A stretch of DNA of 54,151 bases, taken from the NCBI GenBank assembly GCA_903909815.1, contig CAIVXG010000191.1:1-54151 (forward strand), given 5' to 3'. The stretch comes from an uncultured beta proteobacterium. Lineage in GTDB: Bacteria; Pseudomonadota; Gammaproteobacteria; Burkholderiales; Burkholderiaceae_C. The translations under genes and the position numbers were made by a program. The notes below the pieces were generated by a model. That model saw only the letters and a list, made by a program, of their open reading frames with translations, was not told the origin of the DNA and ran no database searches. Below are positions 45,652 through 54,151 of this stretch, one piece after another; position 1 is the first letter of the stretch, and every line of letters begins with the position of its first letter.

Positions 45652-47256
45652 TTAGCGTTGTGCGCGGATCAGATCCGCGGCCTTCTCGGCGATCATGATG
45701 GTCGGCGCATTGGTGTTGCCGCCGATGAGCGTGGGCATGATGGAGGCGTCAACCACGCGCAGGCCGTCGATGCCCCGCACGCGTAACTCCTTGTCCACGA
45801 CGGCCATGGCGTCGCCGTCCGGCCCCATCTTGCAGCTGCCCACTGGGTGGTACTGGGTGTCGGCACGGTTGCGGATATCCGCCTCCATGCTCCGGGGATC
45901 GTCGACCCGGGTCGGGTACAGCATCTTGCCGCGCACCCCGTCAAAGGGTGTGGACTCCATCATGCGTTGCTGCATTTGCCCACCTTTGAGCAGCAACTGC
46001 GTGTCGCGCTCGTCGGACAAAAACCTCGGATCGATCAACGGAGCCACGCGCGGGTCGGTGCTTTGGAGCCCCACCGTGCCGCGGCTGAAAGGCCGCAGCA
46101 CGTCGACGTGGCACGAAATGCCGTGTCCCAGGTGCAGCTTGCGGGCATGGTCGTCGACGATGCCGATCACGAACACCAGTTGCAGATCGGGAACGGAAAT
46201 CTCCGGCGAAGAGCGGAAGAACGCGCCTGCAGTGGCGATGGTGCTGGTCATCATCCCCGAGCGCGCCTTCTTCCATTCCAGCATCGCGCCCGTGACCTTG
46301 GCGCCACCGCGCAGCGACAGGCCGAAGGTCTCGGTGTGGCTGGGCACGCGCCAGGTCTGCACGTAGTCGATGTGGTCCTGGAAATTCTTGCCGACGCCAG
46401 GAAGGTTGTGCACCACCTGGATGTCGAGCTTTTGCAACTCTGCAGCCGGACCGATGCCCGAGAGTTGCAGCAGTTGGGGCGAGCCAAAGGCGCCCGCGCT
46501 GACAATGACTTCGCGCCGTGCCCGCACTTCGTTCAGTGCATTGCCCTGGTAATAGACCACGCCACACGCGCGCCGGTTTTCAATCAAGACCTTGGCCGAG
46601 ACCGCGTGTGTCAGCACCTGCAGATTAGGACGCGACAGGTTCGGTGTGAGGTAGGCCTTGGCTGCGCTGCAGCGCTCACCGTTCCTGTGCGTCACCTGGT
46701 ACGGGAAGGAACCTTCCTGCACGGCGCCGTTGTAGTCCGGATTGAGCGCCATGCCGTGCATGGCAGCGGCGTCCAGAAACATCTGCGTGAGAGGAGTTTG
46801 ATGCCGCTGATAGGTCACGTTCAAGGGCCCACCTTGGCCATGGAAGCCGTTGCTGAACTGCTCGTTGTGTTCGCTGCGCTTGAACAACGGCAGCACCTCG
46901 TCGTAGCTCCAGCCCTGGTTGCCCAGTTCGGCCCAGTGGTTGTAGTCCCAGGGATTGCCGCGCACGTAGAGCATGGCGTTGATGGAGCTTGATCCACCCA
47001 GGGTCTTGCCTCGGGGCTGGTAGCCCTTGCGGCCATTCAGACCGGGCTGGGGCACGGTCTCGAAGGCGTAGTTGTTGATCTTGGTCGGGACCATGGCGAC
47101 CACGCCCGCCGGGGCATGGATCAGCACGCTGGAGTCGGGCCCGCCTGACTCCAGCAGGCAGACCGTGACACTCGGGTCTTCGCTCAGCCGTGCAGCAAGC
47201 ACGCAACCGGCAGAACCCGCCCCCACCACCACATAGTCAAATTCCCGCATTGCCAT
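45652..47256 (-). CDS. GMC-family alcohol/choline dehydrogenase-like flavoprotein
   Basis: This 534-residue FAD enzyme begins with the dinucleotide fold [40 protein letters not shown] near residue 80 is GMC signature 1, and [20 protein letters not shown] near 250 signature 2. The catalytic His/Asn pair lies near [10 protein letters not shown] (465) and [19 protein letters not shown] (510). GGAG precedes the ATG at 47256. It is of the AlkJ/choline dehydrogenase type, and with the sulfatase 19 bases on it would oxidise the alcohol freed from alkyl sulfates. Choline is not favoured by context. Confidence 0.92.
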   Translation of the reverse strand: MAMREFDYVVVGAGSAGCVLAARLSEDPSVTVCLLESGGPDSSVLIHAPAGVVAMVPTKINNYAFETVPQPGLNGRKGYQPRGKTLGGSSSINAMLYVRGNPWDYNHWAELGNQGWSYDEVLPLFKRSEHNEQFSNGFHGQGGPLNVTYQRHQTPLTQMFLDAAAMHGMALNPDYNGAVQEGSFPYQVTHRNGERCSAAKAYLTPNLSRPNLQVLTHAVSAKVLIENRRACGVVYYQGNALNEVRARREVIVSAGAFGSPQLLQLSGIGPAAELQKLDIQVVHNLPGVGKNFQDHIDYVQTWRVPSHTETFGLSLRGGAKVTGAMLEWKKARSGMMTSTIATAGAFFRSSPEISVPDLQLVFVIGIVDDHARKLHLGHGISCHVDVLRPFSRGTVGLQSTDPRVAPLIDPRFLSDERDTQLLLKGGQMQQRMMESTPFDGVRGKMLYPTRVDDPRSMEADIRNRADTQYHPVGSCKMGPDGDAMAVVDKELRVRGIDGLRVVDASIMPTLIGGNTNAPTIMIAEKAADLIRAQR

Positions 47257-47365
47257 GGTTTGTCTCCAGTATTTTTTCGACTTGAGCGGGCACAAGCCCG
47301 AATCCCGTTTTGGGCTTCTGCCTCTTTGGGATCCGCGATTGTGAAATCCCAGCATTTGTGTGTCC

Positions 47366-47403
47366 AATGCATTTATATTAAAAAATCAATGCAACCACTG
47401 CAT
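47366..47403. promoter_or_regulatory. Candidate operator between the alcohol dehydrogenase–sulfatase operon and its LysR gene
   Basis: TGCATT (47368–47373) and AATGCA (47388–47393) are inverted repeats; AATGCATT at 47366–47373 is itself a palindrome, and another TGCAT lies at 47399–47403. The spacing and AT-rich middle fit a LysR regulatory region controlling both directions. Confidence 0.45.
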
Positions 47404-47429
47404 AATGAAAAACCAACTTGGAGACGGCC

Positions 47430-48344
47430 ATGGACTTGAAGCGCCTCAAACACCTGGTGGCCCTGGCGGACACGCGCAACTTCGGGCGCGCGGCCACGCA
47501 GTGTCATCTGAGCCAACCGGCTTTTAGCCGCAGCGTTCAGGCCGCCGAAGAAGAGCTTGGCATGCAGCTTTTCGACCGAAATGCGCTGGAGGTGACTTGT
47601 ACCGACGCCGGCGAATTTGTGGTTGAGCGCGCCCGCAAATTGGTTTTCGCCAGTCGCTGCCTGGAGCGCGACGTCAGCCTTTATCGAGGCCGACTGATAG
47701 GCGATCTTGCCTTGGGTGTAGGACCCTATCCCGCTGCCACCCTGATGCCGGCGCTGCTGGCTGAGTTGCGCACGCGCTTTCCAGCTGTCAACACCCGTGT
47801 CGAAGTCAACAACGCCAAATATCTGGCCGAACATTTGCGTGCGGAAGAATTGGACTTCTTTTTGGCCGATATCCGCAATGTGCCCAGTGCGGCTGACCTT
47901 TCGGTTGCCAGCATCGGACGCTTGTCTGCCAGTTTTTATGTCCGCCCCGGACACCCCTTGAGCACGCGCCGAGGCCTCAAGGCTGCGAATCTCTTGCCTT
48001 ATGGCTTGGCCAGTGTTCGCATCCCCGAGACCCTGCGAGCATTCTTGGGTGAAGCCATGGGTTTGGAAAAGGGCGAGCGCCTGCCCTTGGCGGTGGAATG
48101 TGATGACTTGAACCTCCTCAAGACGGTCGCAATGACGACCGACACGGTGCTGGCCTGTCCAGACGCCGCGGCGCACCAGGAGGAGGAGAGTGCGGCGTTG
48201 GTGAGGCTGAATGTGAGCGACTTGCCGCCTCTGTCCAACGAGATGTGCGTCTTTTCGCTCAAAGGCCGAAGCCATTCCCACATGGCGCAATTTGCGCTTG
48301 GCTTTCTAAGCGCGTTGGCGACCCAACAGAGGACCGTCCCCTGA
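47430..48344 (+). CDS. LysR-family regulator divergent from the alkylsulfatase operon (SdsB-like)
   Basis: This 304-residue regulator has the winged helix [20 protein letters not shown] and [20 protein letters not shown], and an effector domain from about residue 90 ([20 protein letters not shown]). GGAG stands before the ATG at 47430; an in-frame TTG at 47418 is less likely. In Pseudomonas, the LysR protein SdsB activates sdsA in response to alkyl sulfates, and this arrangement is the same, so the same role is inferred. Confidence 0.9.
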   Translation: MDLKRLKHLVALADTRNFGRAATQCHLSQPAFSRSVQAAEEELGMQLFDRNALEVTCTDAGEFVVERARKLVFASRCLERDVSLYRGRLIGDLALGVGPYPAATLMPALLAELRTRFPAVNTRVEVNNAKYLAEHLRAEELDFFLADIRNVPSAADLSVASIGRLSASFYVRPGHPLSTRRGLKAANLLPYGLASVRIPETLRAFLGEAMGLEKGERLPLAVECDDLNLLKTVAMTTDTVLACPDAAAHQEEESAALVRLNVSDLPPLSNEMCVFSLKGRSHSHMAQFALGFLSALATQQRTVP

Positions 48345-48436
48345 CTCTCATGACTCCGGATTCTTGGCATGCCAACTACGCGAAAAAACCTGAAAGCCAG
48401 CCTGCCTACAATCGAGCTCGAACCAGGAAAGCCCAC

Positions 48437-49009
48437 ATGAGCATCAAAAGCGATAAATGGATTCGCCGCATGGCAGAGACCACCGGCATGATCGAACCCT
48501 TCGAACCGGGCCAGGTGCGCGAGCGCGACGGCCAGAAAATCGTCAGCTACGGCACCAGCAGCTACGGCTATGACATCCGCTGCGCGCCGGAGTTCAAGGT
48601 CTTCACCAACATCCACAGCACGGTGGTGGATCCGAAGAACTTCGACGAGAAGAGCTTTGTCGATTTCAACGACGACGTCTGCATCATCCCGCCCAACAGT
48701 TTCGCATTGGCACGCACCATGGAGTACTTCCGCATCCCGCGCAACGTGCTCACCATCTGCCTAGGCAAGAGCACCTACGCGCGCTGCGGCATCATAGTGA
48801 ATGTGACTCCGTTTGAGCCCGAGTGGGAAGGCTATGTGACGCTGGAGTTCAGCAACACCACGCCGCTTCCGGCCAAAATCTACGCCGGTGAAGGCTGCGC
48901 CCAAGTGCTGTTTTTCGAGAGCGACGCCGACGACGTGTGCGAGACCAGCTACAAGGACCGCGGCGGCAAGTACCAGGGCCAGCGCGGCGTGACGCTGCCC
49001 AAGGCCTGA
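48437..49009 (+). CDS. dcd: dCTP deaminase
   Basis: This 190-residue enzyme (usual length about 188) deaminates dCTP to dUTP in thymidylate synthesis. [20 protein letters not shown] near residue 38 and [20 protein letters not shown] near 95 are family blocks; [20 protein letters not shown] near 117 carries the catalytic glutamate and nucleotide-binding residues. AGGAAA lies 7 bases before the ATG at 48437. It stands at the head of the same-strand run ubiE–Tim44-like–ubiJ–ubiB. Confidence 0.97.
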   Translation: MSIKSDKWIRRMAETTGMIEPFEPGQVRERDGQKIVSYGTSSYGYDIRCAPEFKVFTNIHSTVVDPKNFDEKSFVDFNDDVCIIPPNSFALARTMEYFRIPRNVLTICLGKSTYARCGIIVNVTPFEPEWEGYVTLEFSNTTPLPAKIYAGEGCAQVLFFESDADDVCETSYKDRGGKYQGQRGVTLPKA

Positions 49010-49025
49010 CCCTGCAATTCACACC

Positions 49026-49757
49026 ATGACTACAACACATTTTGGTTTTCAGTCCGTGGACGAGCGCGAAAAGGCGCAGCGTGTGCGCGGCGTGTTCGAT
49101 TCGGTCGCGTCCAAGTACGACCTGATGAACGATCTCATGTCCATGGGCCTGCACCGAGCCTGGAAGGCCTACACCGTGATGGTGGCCGACGTACGCGAAG
49201 GCCAGCAGGTGCTCGACATCGCGGGCGGCACTGGCGACCTGGCGCTGGCTTTTTCCAAGAAAGTGGGGAGCAGCGGGCAGGTGGTGCATACCGACATCAA
49301 CGAGGCCATGCTGCGCACCGGACGCGACCGACTGCTGGACGCCGGCGTGGCCCTGCCCACGCTGGTGTGCGATGCCGAAAAGCTGCCTTTTCCCGATCAG
49401 CACTTTGATCTGGTGAGCGTGGCCTTCGGCCTGCGCAACATGACGCACAAGGACGTGGCGCTGGCCGAGATGAACCGGGTGCTAAAGAGCGGCGGCAAGT
49501 TGCTGGTGCTGGAGTTCTCCAAAGTGGCCAAGCCCTTGGAAAAAATTTACGACTGGTATTCCTTTAAAGTGCTCCCAACTATGGGCAAGCTGGTCGCCGG
49601 CGACGATGCCAGCTACCGCTATCTGGCCGAGTCGATCCGCATGCATCCGGGGCAGCAGGAGTTGAAGGAGATGATGATGAAGGCGGGTTTTGGTCACGTG
49701 GACTTTCACAATCTCAGTGGCGGTTTGGTGGCACTGCACGTGGGCATCAAGTGTTGA
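49026..49757 (+). CDS. ubiE: Ubiquinone/menaquinone C-methyltransferase
   Basis: This 243-residue SAM-dependent enzyme methylates the demethylated quinone rings in ubiquinone (and menaquinone) synthesis. [20 protein letters not shown] near residue 22 is UbiE signature 1; [15 protein letters not shown] near 60 is the SAM site; [20 protein letters not shown] near 130 is signature 2. It lies 16 bases after dcd and upstream of two more ubiquinone genes. Confidence 0.97.
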   Translation: MTTTHFGFQSVDEREKAQRVRGVFDSVASKYDLMNDLMSMGLHRAWKAYTVMVADVREGQQVLDIAGGTGDLALAFSKKVGSSGQVVHTDINEAMLRTGRDRLLDAGVALPTLVCDAEKLPFPDQHFDLVSVAFGLRNMTHKDVALAEMNRVLKSGGKLLVLEFSKVAKPLEKIYDWYSFKVLPTMGKLVAGDDASYRYLAESIRMHPGQQELKEMMMKAGFGHVDFHNLSGGLVALHVGIKC

Positions 49758-49788
49758 TTTATTGTTGGCTGGACTTTTTGGAGTGGGT

Positions 49789-50781
49789 ATGAAGTATTGG
49801 ACCTTGGTTTTGGCGTTGACGCTGACGTTCACGGGCATGAACGCCGAGGCGGCACGTCGCCTGGGCGGTGGCAAGTCGGTGGGGCAGCAGTCCAGCCAGG
49901 TGACGCAACGACCCGCGACCCCGCCCGGCGCGGCGCCGGCTGTGGCACCGAAGAATGCGACACCTGCACCGGCAGCACCGGCGCCCGTGGTGGCACCACC
50001 CAGAAGGCCCTGGGGTGCCATGCTGGGCGGTTTGGCCGCCGGCCTGGGCCTGGCATGGCTGGCGCACTCGCTCGGAATGGGCGAGGCCTTTGGCCAAGTC
50101 ATGATGTTCGCACTGTTGGCCTTTGCGGTCATGCTCGCAGTGGGCTGGTTCATGCGCCGTCGCAGCGCGGCAGCGTCGGGCGCCAGCCAGGCGAACGCAG
50201 CGCCCTTTGCCTATCAGGGTGCCACGGCTGCGCCGGTGCAGAGTCTGCCCAGCTATCGCCCCGAAAACGTGGGCAACGATGCATCCGCGCGACCTTGGGA
50301 GCGCAGCAGCATGGCGCTGGAGACCGGCGCGGCGACCGCTCCGGCACCGGTGTCGATGATCGGTTCGGCCATCAGCGGCGAGAAGACCTGGGGTATTCCT
50401 GCGGGTTTTGACACGGCCGGGTTTGTGGCGGCAGCCAAGACCAGCTTTGTGAATCTGCAGGCGGCCTGGGACCGGTCCGACACGCAGTCACTGCGCGCCA
50501 TGATGACCGATTCGATGCTGGACGAGATCAAGGGCCAGTTGGCCGAGCGCGATGCTCAGCCCGGCGCTCAACCCAGCAAGACCGAGGTGGTGATGCTGCA
50601 AGCCGACCTGCTGGGCATTGAGGAGCGCGCTGGCGATTACCTCGCCAGCGTCGAGTTCTCGGGCCTGATTCGCGAAGACCCTTCGGCCGGTGCGAACCCC
50701 TTCCGGGAAGTCTGGAACATGACCAAGCCCAAGGACGGCAGCGCGGGCTGGCTCGTGGCCGGGGTGCAGGCGCTGCAATAG
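49789..50781 (+). CDS. Tim44-like domain protein
   Basis: This 330-residue protein has a signal sequence (residues 1–21), an Ala/Pro-rich stretch (35–75), two membrane segments at about 78–120 (MLGGLAAGLGLAWLAHSLGM and MFALLAFAVMLAVGWFM), a second linker, and a C-terminal Tim44-like fold from about 205 (FVAAAKTSFVNLQAAWDRSD, LRAMMTDSMLDEIKGQLAER). Bacterial members are membrane-bound and of unknown function. GGAG lies 6 bases before the ATG at 49789. It is regularly found between ubiE and ubiJ/ubiB in this bacterial group. Confidence 0.88.
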   Translation: MKYWTLVLALTLTFTGMNAEAARRLGGGKSVGQQSSQVTQRPATPPGAAPAVAPKNATPAPAAPAPVVAPPRRPWGAMLGGLAAGLGLAWLAHSLGMGEAFGQVMMFALLAFAVMLAVGWFMRRRSAAASGASQANAAPFAYQGATAAPVQSLPSYRPENVGNDASARPWERSSMALETGAATAPAPVSMIGSAISGEKTWGIPAGFDTAGFVAAAKTSFVNLQAAWDRSDTQSLRAMMTDSMLDEIKGQLAERDAQPGAQPSKTEVVMLQADLLGIEERAGDYLASVEFSGLIREDPSAGANPFREVWNMTKPKDGSAGWLVAGVQALQ

Positions 50782-50841
50782 AAAGACTGAAGCACAGTCG
50801 GCCCTGAAAAATCGGGGATAAAGCGGGAATAATGGGGGACT

Positions 50842-51387
50842 ATGGCAACACAGTCCCCCTTTTCATTTTTCGAACCCTTCCTCGACCAAGTCGGCAACAC
50901 GCTAAAGCCCCCCGCTTGGGTGGTCGATGAGGTACAGCACCGCCTGGTGTTGCTGCTCAATCACGTGCTGATGCAAGAGAGCGAGGCGCAGGCGCGCTTG
51001 CTGCGCCAAAAGGGCCGTGTGGTGCTGGCGCAATGGCGCTCCTTTGCCCTCAAGCTACAGGCCACGCCCGCAGGTTTGCTGGATTTGGCCGACGCACAGG
51101 CGCGCGCAGACCTGACGCTGACTGTCATTGAAGGCTCGCCTTTTGCGCTGATGCAGGCAGCGCTGCGGGGCGAGAAGCCAGCCATCTCGATCGAGGGCGA
51201 TGTGCAACTCGCGGCCGAAGTTAACTGGCTGGTGGATCACGTGCGCTGGGACCTGGAAGAAGATCTTTCACGCGTCGTGGGTGATGTGCCCGCGCACGCG
51301 CTGGGTGACACGGTGCGGCGCATGGCGAGCGCCTTGCGCCAGTTTGCCGGTTCCCGCGCGGGCGACACCGGCAAGGGCGCGCAGTGA
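50842..51387 (+). CDS. ubiJ: Ubiquinone biosynthesis accessory factor UbiJ (SCP2 domain)
   Basis: This 181-residue protein has an SCP2-like lipid-binding fold over residues 20–120 ([40 protein letters not shown]) and a C-terminal helix. UbiJ binds ubiquinone intermediates and organises the UbiE-I-F-G-H complex. It overlaps ubiB by GTGA. The gene order ubiE…ubiJ–ubiB is the standard proteobacterial one. Confidence 0.92.
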   Translation: MATQSPFSFFEPFLDQVGNTLKPPAWVVDEVQHRLVLLLNHVLMQESEAQARLLRQKGRVVLAQWRSFALKLQATPAGLLDLADAQARADLTLTVIEGSPFALMQAALRGEKPAISIEGDVQLAAEVNWLVDHVRWDLEEDLSRVVGDVPAHALGDTVRRMASALRQFAGSRAGDTGKGAQ

Positions 51388-52961
51388 GCCGCATTTACCG
51401 CAGCGTCTTCATTGTCTGGATCGTCTTTCGCTACGGCCTGGATGAACTGGTTCTGACGAGTTTCAACAAGCGCTGGCTGCGCATTGTGGCCCGCGTGCTC
51501 TCCATCGGACGTGATCTGAGTGCGCCGCGCGGCCAACGCCTGCGCGAGGCGCTGGAGCGCCTGGGTCCGATCTTTGTCAAATTTGGTCAGGTGCTCTCCA
51601 CCCGACGCGACCTGCTGCCGGTGCATATCGCCGACGAATTGGCCCGCCTGCAGGATCGCGTTCCACCGTTTGACTCAGCTGTGGCTGTGGCCACGATCGA
51701 GCGCGCGTTTCGCAAGTCGGTGGGCGAGATTTTTGTCAGCTTTGAGCAGATTCCCGAGGCCAGCGCCTCCATCGCCCAGGTGCACTTTGCGATTCTCAAG
51801 GACCGTAACGGCCGCCATCAGGACGTGGCGGTCAAGGTGCTTCGGCCCAATATGCGTCCGGCAATTGAAAAGGATCTGAGCCTGATGCGCATGATGGCGG
51901 GTTGGGTGGAGAACCTGTCGAGCGAGGGCAAGCGGCTCAAGCCGCTGGAAGTGGTGGCCGAGTTCGACAAGTACCTGCACGACGAGCTCGACCTGGTGCG
52001 CGAGGCCGCCAATGCAGCCCAGTTGCGGCGCAACATGGAGGGGCTCAATCTGGTGCTGATCCCGCAGATGTACTGGGACTACTGTGCCACCGAGGTGATC
52101 GTGATGGAACGCATGGTCGGCGTGCCCATCAACCAGCGCGAGCGCCTGGTGGCGGCAGGCGTGGACATGAAGCAGCTGGCGCGCGACGGCGTCACGATCT
52201 TCTTCACCCAGGTCTTTAACGACGGATTTTTTCACGCCGACATGCACCCCGGCAACATCCAGGTGAGCGTGGCGCCGGCCACGCTGGGGCGCTACATCTC
52301 GCTGGATTTCGGCATCATCGGCACCCTCACCGAGAGCGACAAGGAATACCTGGCGCAAAACTTCGCCGCATTTTTCCGGCGCGATTACAAGCGCGTGGCC
52401 GAGCTGCACATCGAGTCCGGCTGGGTGCCACCGAGCACGCGCGTGGACGAACTGGAGTCTGCGATTCGCTCGGTTTGTGAGCCGTATTTCGATCGGCCGC
52501 TGAAGGAGATTTCGCTTGGCATGATTTTGATGCGGCTGTTCCAGACCTCGCGCCGCTTTCACGTGGAAATCCAGCCGCAACTGGTGCTGCTGCAAAAAAC
52601 CCTGCTCAATATCGAAGGGCTGGGGCGCGATCTGGACCCCGATCTTGACCTGTGGAGCACGTCCAAGCCTTTCCTCGAAAAGTGGATGCTGGAACAGGTG
52701 GGGCCGCAAAAACTGCTGGAGCAACTGCGGGCCGAAGCGCCGCGCTACGCCAAGCTCTTGCCCGAGTTGCCGCGTCTTTTGTACGACTTTTTGAAGGTGG
52801 GCGCCTCAAAGCCGCGCGCCGACGACCAGCAACACCTGCGCGAATTGCTGATCGAGCAGCGCCGCACCAACAAGCTGCTTCAGGCCATCATTTACTGCGG
52901 CATCGGATTCCTGATCGGCCTGATCGCGGTGCAGATCGTGCTGCGCGTGGCGGTATTCTGA
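51384..52961 (+). CDS. ubiB: Ubiquinone biosynthesis atypical kinase UbiB
   Basis: This 525-residue protein belongs to the ADCK/UbiB family with an atypical kinase-like fold. [14 protein letters not shown] near residue 66 is the KxGQ motif over the active site; ASIAQVHFA near 125 replaces the glycine loop; [10 protein letters not shown] near 148 holds the lysine; [13 protein letters not shown] near 285 is the catalytic loop and LDFGIIG near 308 the metal site. Two C-terminal membrane helices end the protein ([20 protein letters not shown]). It starts with GTG in a GTGA overlap with ubiJ. Confidence 0.97.
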   Translation: MSRIYRSVFIVWIVFRYGLDELVLTSFNKRWLRIVARVLSIGRDLSAPRGQRLREALERLGPIFVKFGQVLSTRRDLLPVHIADELARLQDRVPPFDSAVAVATIERAFRKSVGEIFVSFEQIPEASASIAQVHFAILKDRNGRHQDVAVKVLRPNMRPAIEKDLSLMRMMAGWVENLSSEGKRLKPLEVVAEFDKYLHDELDLVREAANAAQLRRNMEGLNLVLIPQMYWDYCATEVIVMERMVGVPINQRERLVAAGVDMKQLARDGVTIFFTQVFNDGFFHADMHPGNIQVSVAPATLGRYISLDFGIIGTLTESDKEYLAQNFAAFFRRDYKRVAELHIESGWVPPSTRVDELESAIRSVCEPYFDRPLKEISLGMILMRLFQTSRRFHVEIQPQLVLLQKTLLNIEGLGRDLDPDLDLWSTSKPFLEKWMLEQVGPQKLLEQLRAEAPRYAKLLPELPRLLYDFLKVGASKPRADDQQHLRELLIEQRRTNKLLQAIIYCGIGFLIGLIAVQIVLRVAVF

Positions 52962-53328
52962 GACTTTGCGGGACAGACCAAGAGTTACGCGCAGCGAACT
53001 TTGCTGTGTCCCCAACCAATACCGGGATGTTGGATGTTCCTTGTCGGACAGTGCAAGCCTTGCCATCGTTCATGTTCTCGGAACCAGTCGTAGAATTTCT
53101 CCGGGCGTGCTTCCGTTGTGCAGCGAGAGCCGACATAGAGTTGACAAAAATGCTTGCTCGATACCCGGCATTCCCCCCGTCCCTGACCGTCAGCAGTGTG
53201 GTGTCGATTTCGATCGATCGCTGAACCCGACTTCGACCAAGTCCCTTAATTCTTGACAAGACGCAGACTGGGCCAAAGGAAGGAAATCCATCTCGCAGAA
53301 ATCCGGCGACGTTAGGAATCCACCGCGA
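52962..53328. other. Intergenic region without a recognisable gene
   Basis: Between the ubiB stop and the end of the low-complexity protein gene I see no convincing ORF, RNA gene or terminator hairpin. Copies of the palindromic element common in the left half are absent here. Confidence 0.5.
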
Positions 53329-54087
53329 TCACGCTTGAGCCGTAAGCAAGTTTCCAATGGCCGCGGCGCCACTGCTTGCGCCATACCCCAGGTTTTGTTG
53401 CAACTGGGTGAGCAAAGCCTGCAAGGTTGCCTGTGCGCTCGACCCTGTTCCGGATGTGGAACCGGTAGACCCAGTCGAGCTGCCACCACCCGTCGACGCA
53501 GTGGAGGATGCAGGCTGCAAATCAGCGGTCAGTTGGTCAAACGCGCTTTGCAAACTCGAAGGTGCGGATCCGCTGCCCACCTGCGAAATGAGCGCCGTTA
53601 AGCCAGCCGCAAAGTTGGCTTTCGGGTCTGAGGCGCTGGAGCCAGTCGTCGACGAGCTGCTGGAGGCATTCTCGCTCTTCACCGCTTGAAACAGTGCGTG
53701 CATGAAATTGCCAAAGTCTTTTTTGACATTGCCCGTCGAAGAGCTTGATCCGTCTGAATCCCCATCGCTGTCGATTGCTCCGATGGCAGTGGAAGGTGTG
53801 GTAGTTGCCGACGTACCGGCGGCGGCTGTTGTGCCGGAGCCAGACGAAGCGCCGGACACACTGTTCTGAGGCATCGAAAGTCCCAGACTTTGAAGTGCCT
53901 GCATCAGGGCGTTTTGCATCTGGCCGCCGCCGTGGGTGCGGTGTGCTCGGCCACCGCCACCGCCACTACCGTCGCTATCTCCATCGGAGTCGATCGAGCC
54001 GGATATCTGAGAGGTTGACTGGGTTCCCTGGGTCAGCGGGGCTGGAGCGACATAGGTTGTTGAGGAAGAGATGTTGGCAATGCTCAT
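53329..54087 (-). CDS. Low-complexity Ser/Thr/Gly-rich protein with two DSDGDSDGS motifs
   Basis: This 252-residue protein has no recognised domain. IDSDGDSDGS occurs twice, near residues 32–41 and 104–113; DGDSDG inside it has the D-x-D-x-D-G spacing of calcium loops, but the glutamate and hydrophobic positions of an EF-hand are absent. Between Ser/Thr/Gly tracts lie three short helical segments (MQNALMQALQSLGLSM, KKDFGNFMHALFQAVKS, AQATLQALLTQLQQNLG). There is no Sec signal. GGAG lies 6 bases before the ATG at 54087. Segment order suggests a surface or secreted repeat-type protein, but the function is unknown. Confidence 0.7.
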   Translation of the reverse strand: MSIANISSSTTYVAPAPLTQGTQSTSQISGSIDSDGDSDGSGGGGGRAHRTHGGGQMQNALMQALQSLGLSMPQNSVSGASSGSGTTAAAGTSATTTPSTAIGAIDSDGDSDGSSSSTGNVKKDFGNFMHALFQAVKSENASSSSSTTGSSASDPKANFAAGLTALISQVGSGSAPSSLQSAFDQLTADLQPASSTASTGGGSSTGSTGSTSGTGSSAQATLQALLTQLQQNLGYGASSGAAAIGNLLTAQA

Positions 54088-54151
54088 GATGAACTCCGAT
54101 CAAGATGGAAAATCATCATTTGGCTTCAACATTTGATTTTGAAAATTCGAA

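Noticed and set aside
43611-45698. 695-codon open frame on the plus strand opposite the alkylsulfatase gene
   Set aside because: The minus-strand protein has clear metal-binding motifs and a lipoprotein signal; the plus-strand product is only His/Arg/Val-rich shadow sequence.

Overview
The window is GC-rich bacterial chromosome. The dcd–ubiE–Tim44-like–ubiJ–ubiB run, CysB-family control of sulfur genes, and NtrC/sigma-54 plus ANTAR control of nitrate genes all suggest a betaproteobacterium of the Burkholderiales, most likely Comamonadaceae (Rhodoferax/Polaromonas/Acidovorax-like). That placement is inferred from protein character and gene order, because no rRNA or tRNA gene is present.

Sulfur half (about 2.5–16.5 kb). 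The genes are a D-cysteine desulfhydrase-like enzyme, the 3' stub of a cysteine desulfurase, an old yellow enzyme with a lipocalin, a photolyase, an FMN-dependent monooxygenase coupled to O-acetylhomoserine sulfhydrylase, a CysB-family regulator, a small serine hydrolase, and the sulfate ABC importer sbp-cysT-cysW-cysA. The regulator is split by a 270-bp element with 23-bp perfect terminal inverted repeats and no transposase; removing it exactly restores a 313-residue protein. Three promoters here share the motif TTC[A/T]GTCGTTTG placed at the -35 region. A 36-codon ORF joins cysT and cysW through ATGA overlaps at both ends.

Nitrogen half (about 18.7–31.3 kb). All genes of the assimilatory nitrate operon nrtA-nrtB-nrtD-nirB-nirD-nasA lie on the minus strand. 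Upstream are a near-consensus sigma-54 promoter, a possible NtrC site, two hairpins with A1/G4 hexaloops (an ANTAR target RNA), an intrinsic terminator, and then nasT for the ANTAR antiterminator. The DNA therefore shows a two-tier switch: NtrC at initiation and NasT at elongation. A second molybdopterin oxidoreductase of unknown substrate converges on nasA.

Right part (31.7–54.1 kb). This holds an RND efflux pair, a catalase-like protein divergent from an HPP-CBS membrane protein, an orphan BMP-family binding lipoprotein-like protein, a GGDEF-EAL protein with a degenerate GGDEF motif, a chemoreceptor, an alkylsulfatase/GMC alcohol dehydrogenase pair with a divergent LysR regulator (alkyl sulfate use), the dcd-ubiE-Tim44-ubiJ-ubiB cluster, and a low-complexity protein with two DSDGDSDGS motifs.

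Dispersed through the left 30 kb are copies of a palindromic element with arms CGTCATTGCGAG/CTCGCAATGACG. Three copies sit inside operons (cysW/cysA, nirD/nirB, nrtB/nrtA). Gene remnants (truncated OsmC-YcaO, cysteine desulfurase stub, split CysB-like gene, ohr stub) show a chromosome with recent local decay.
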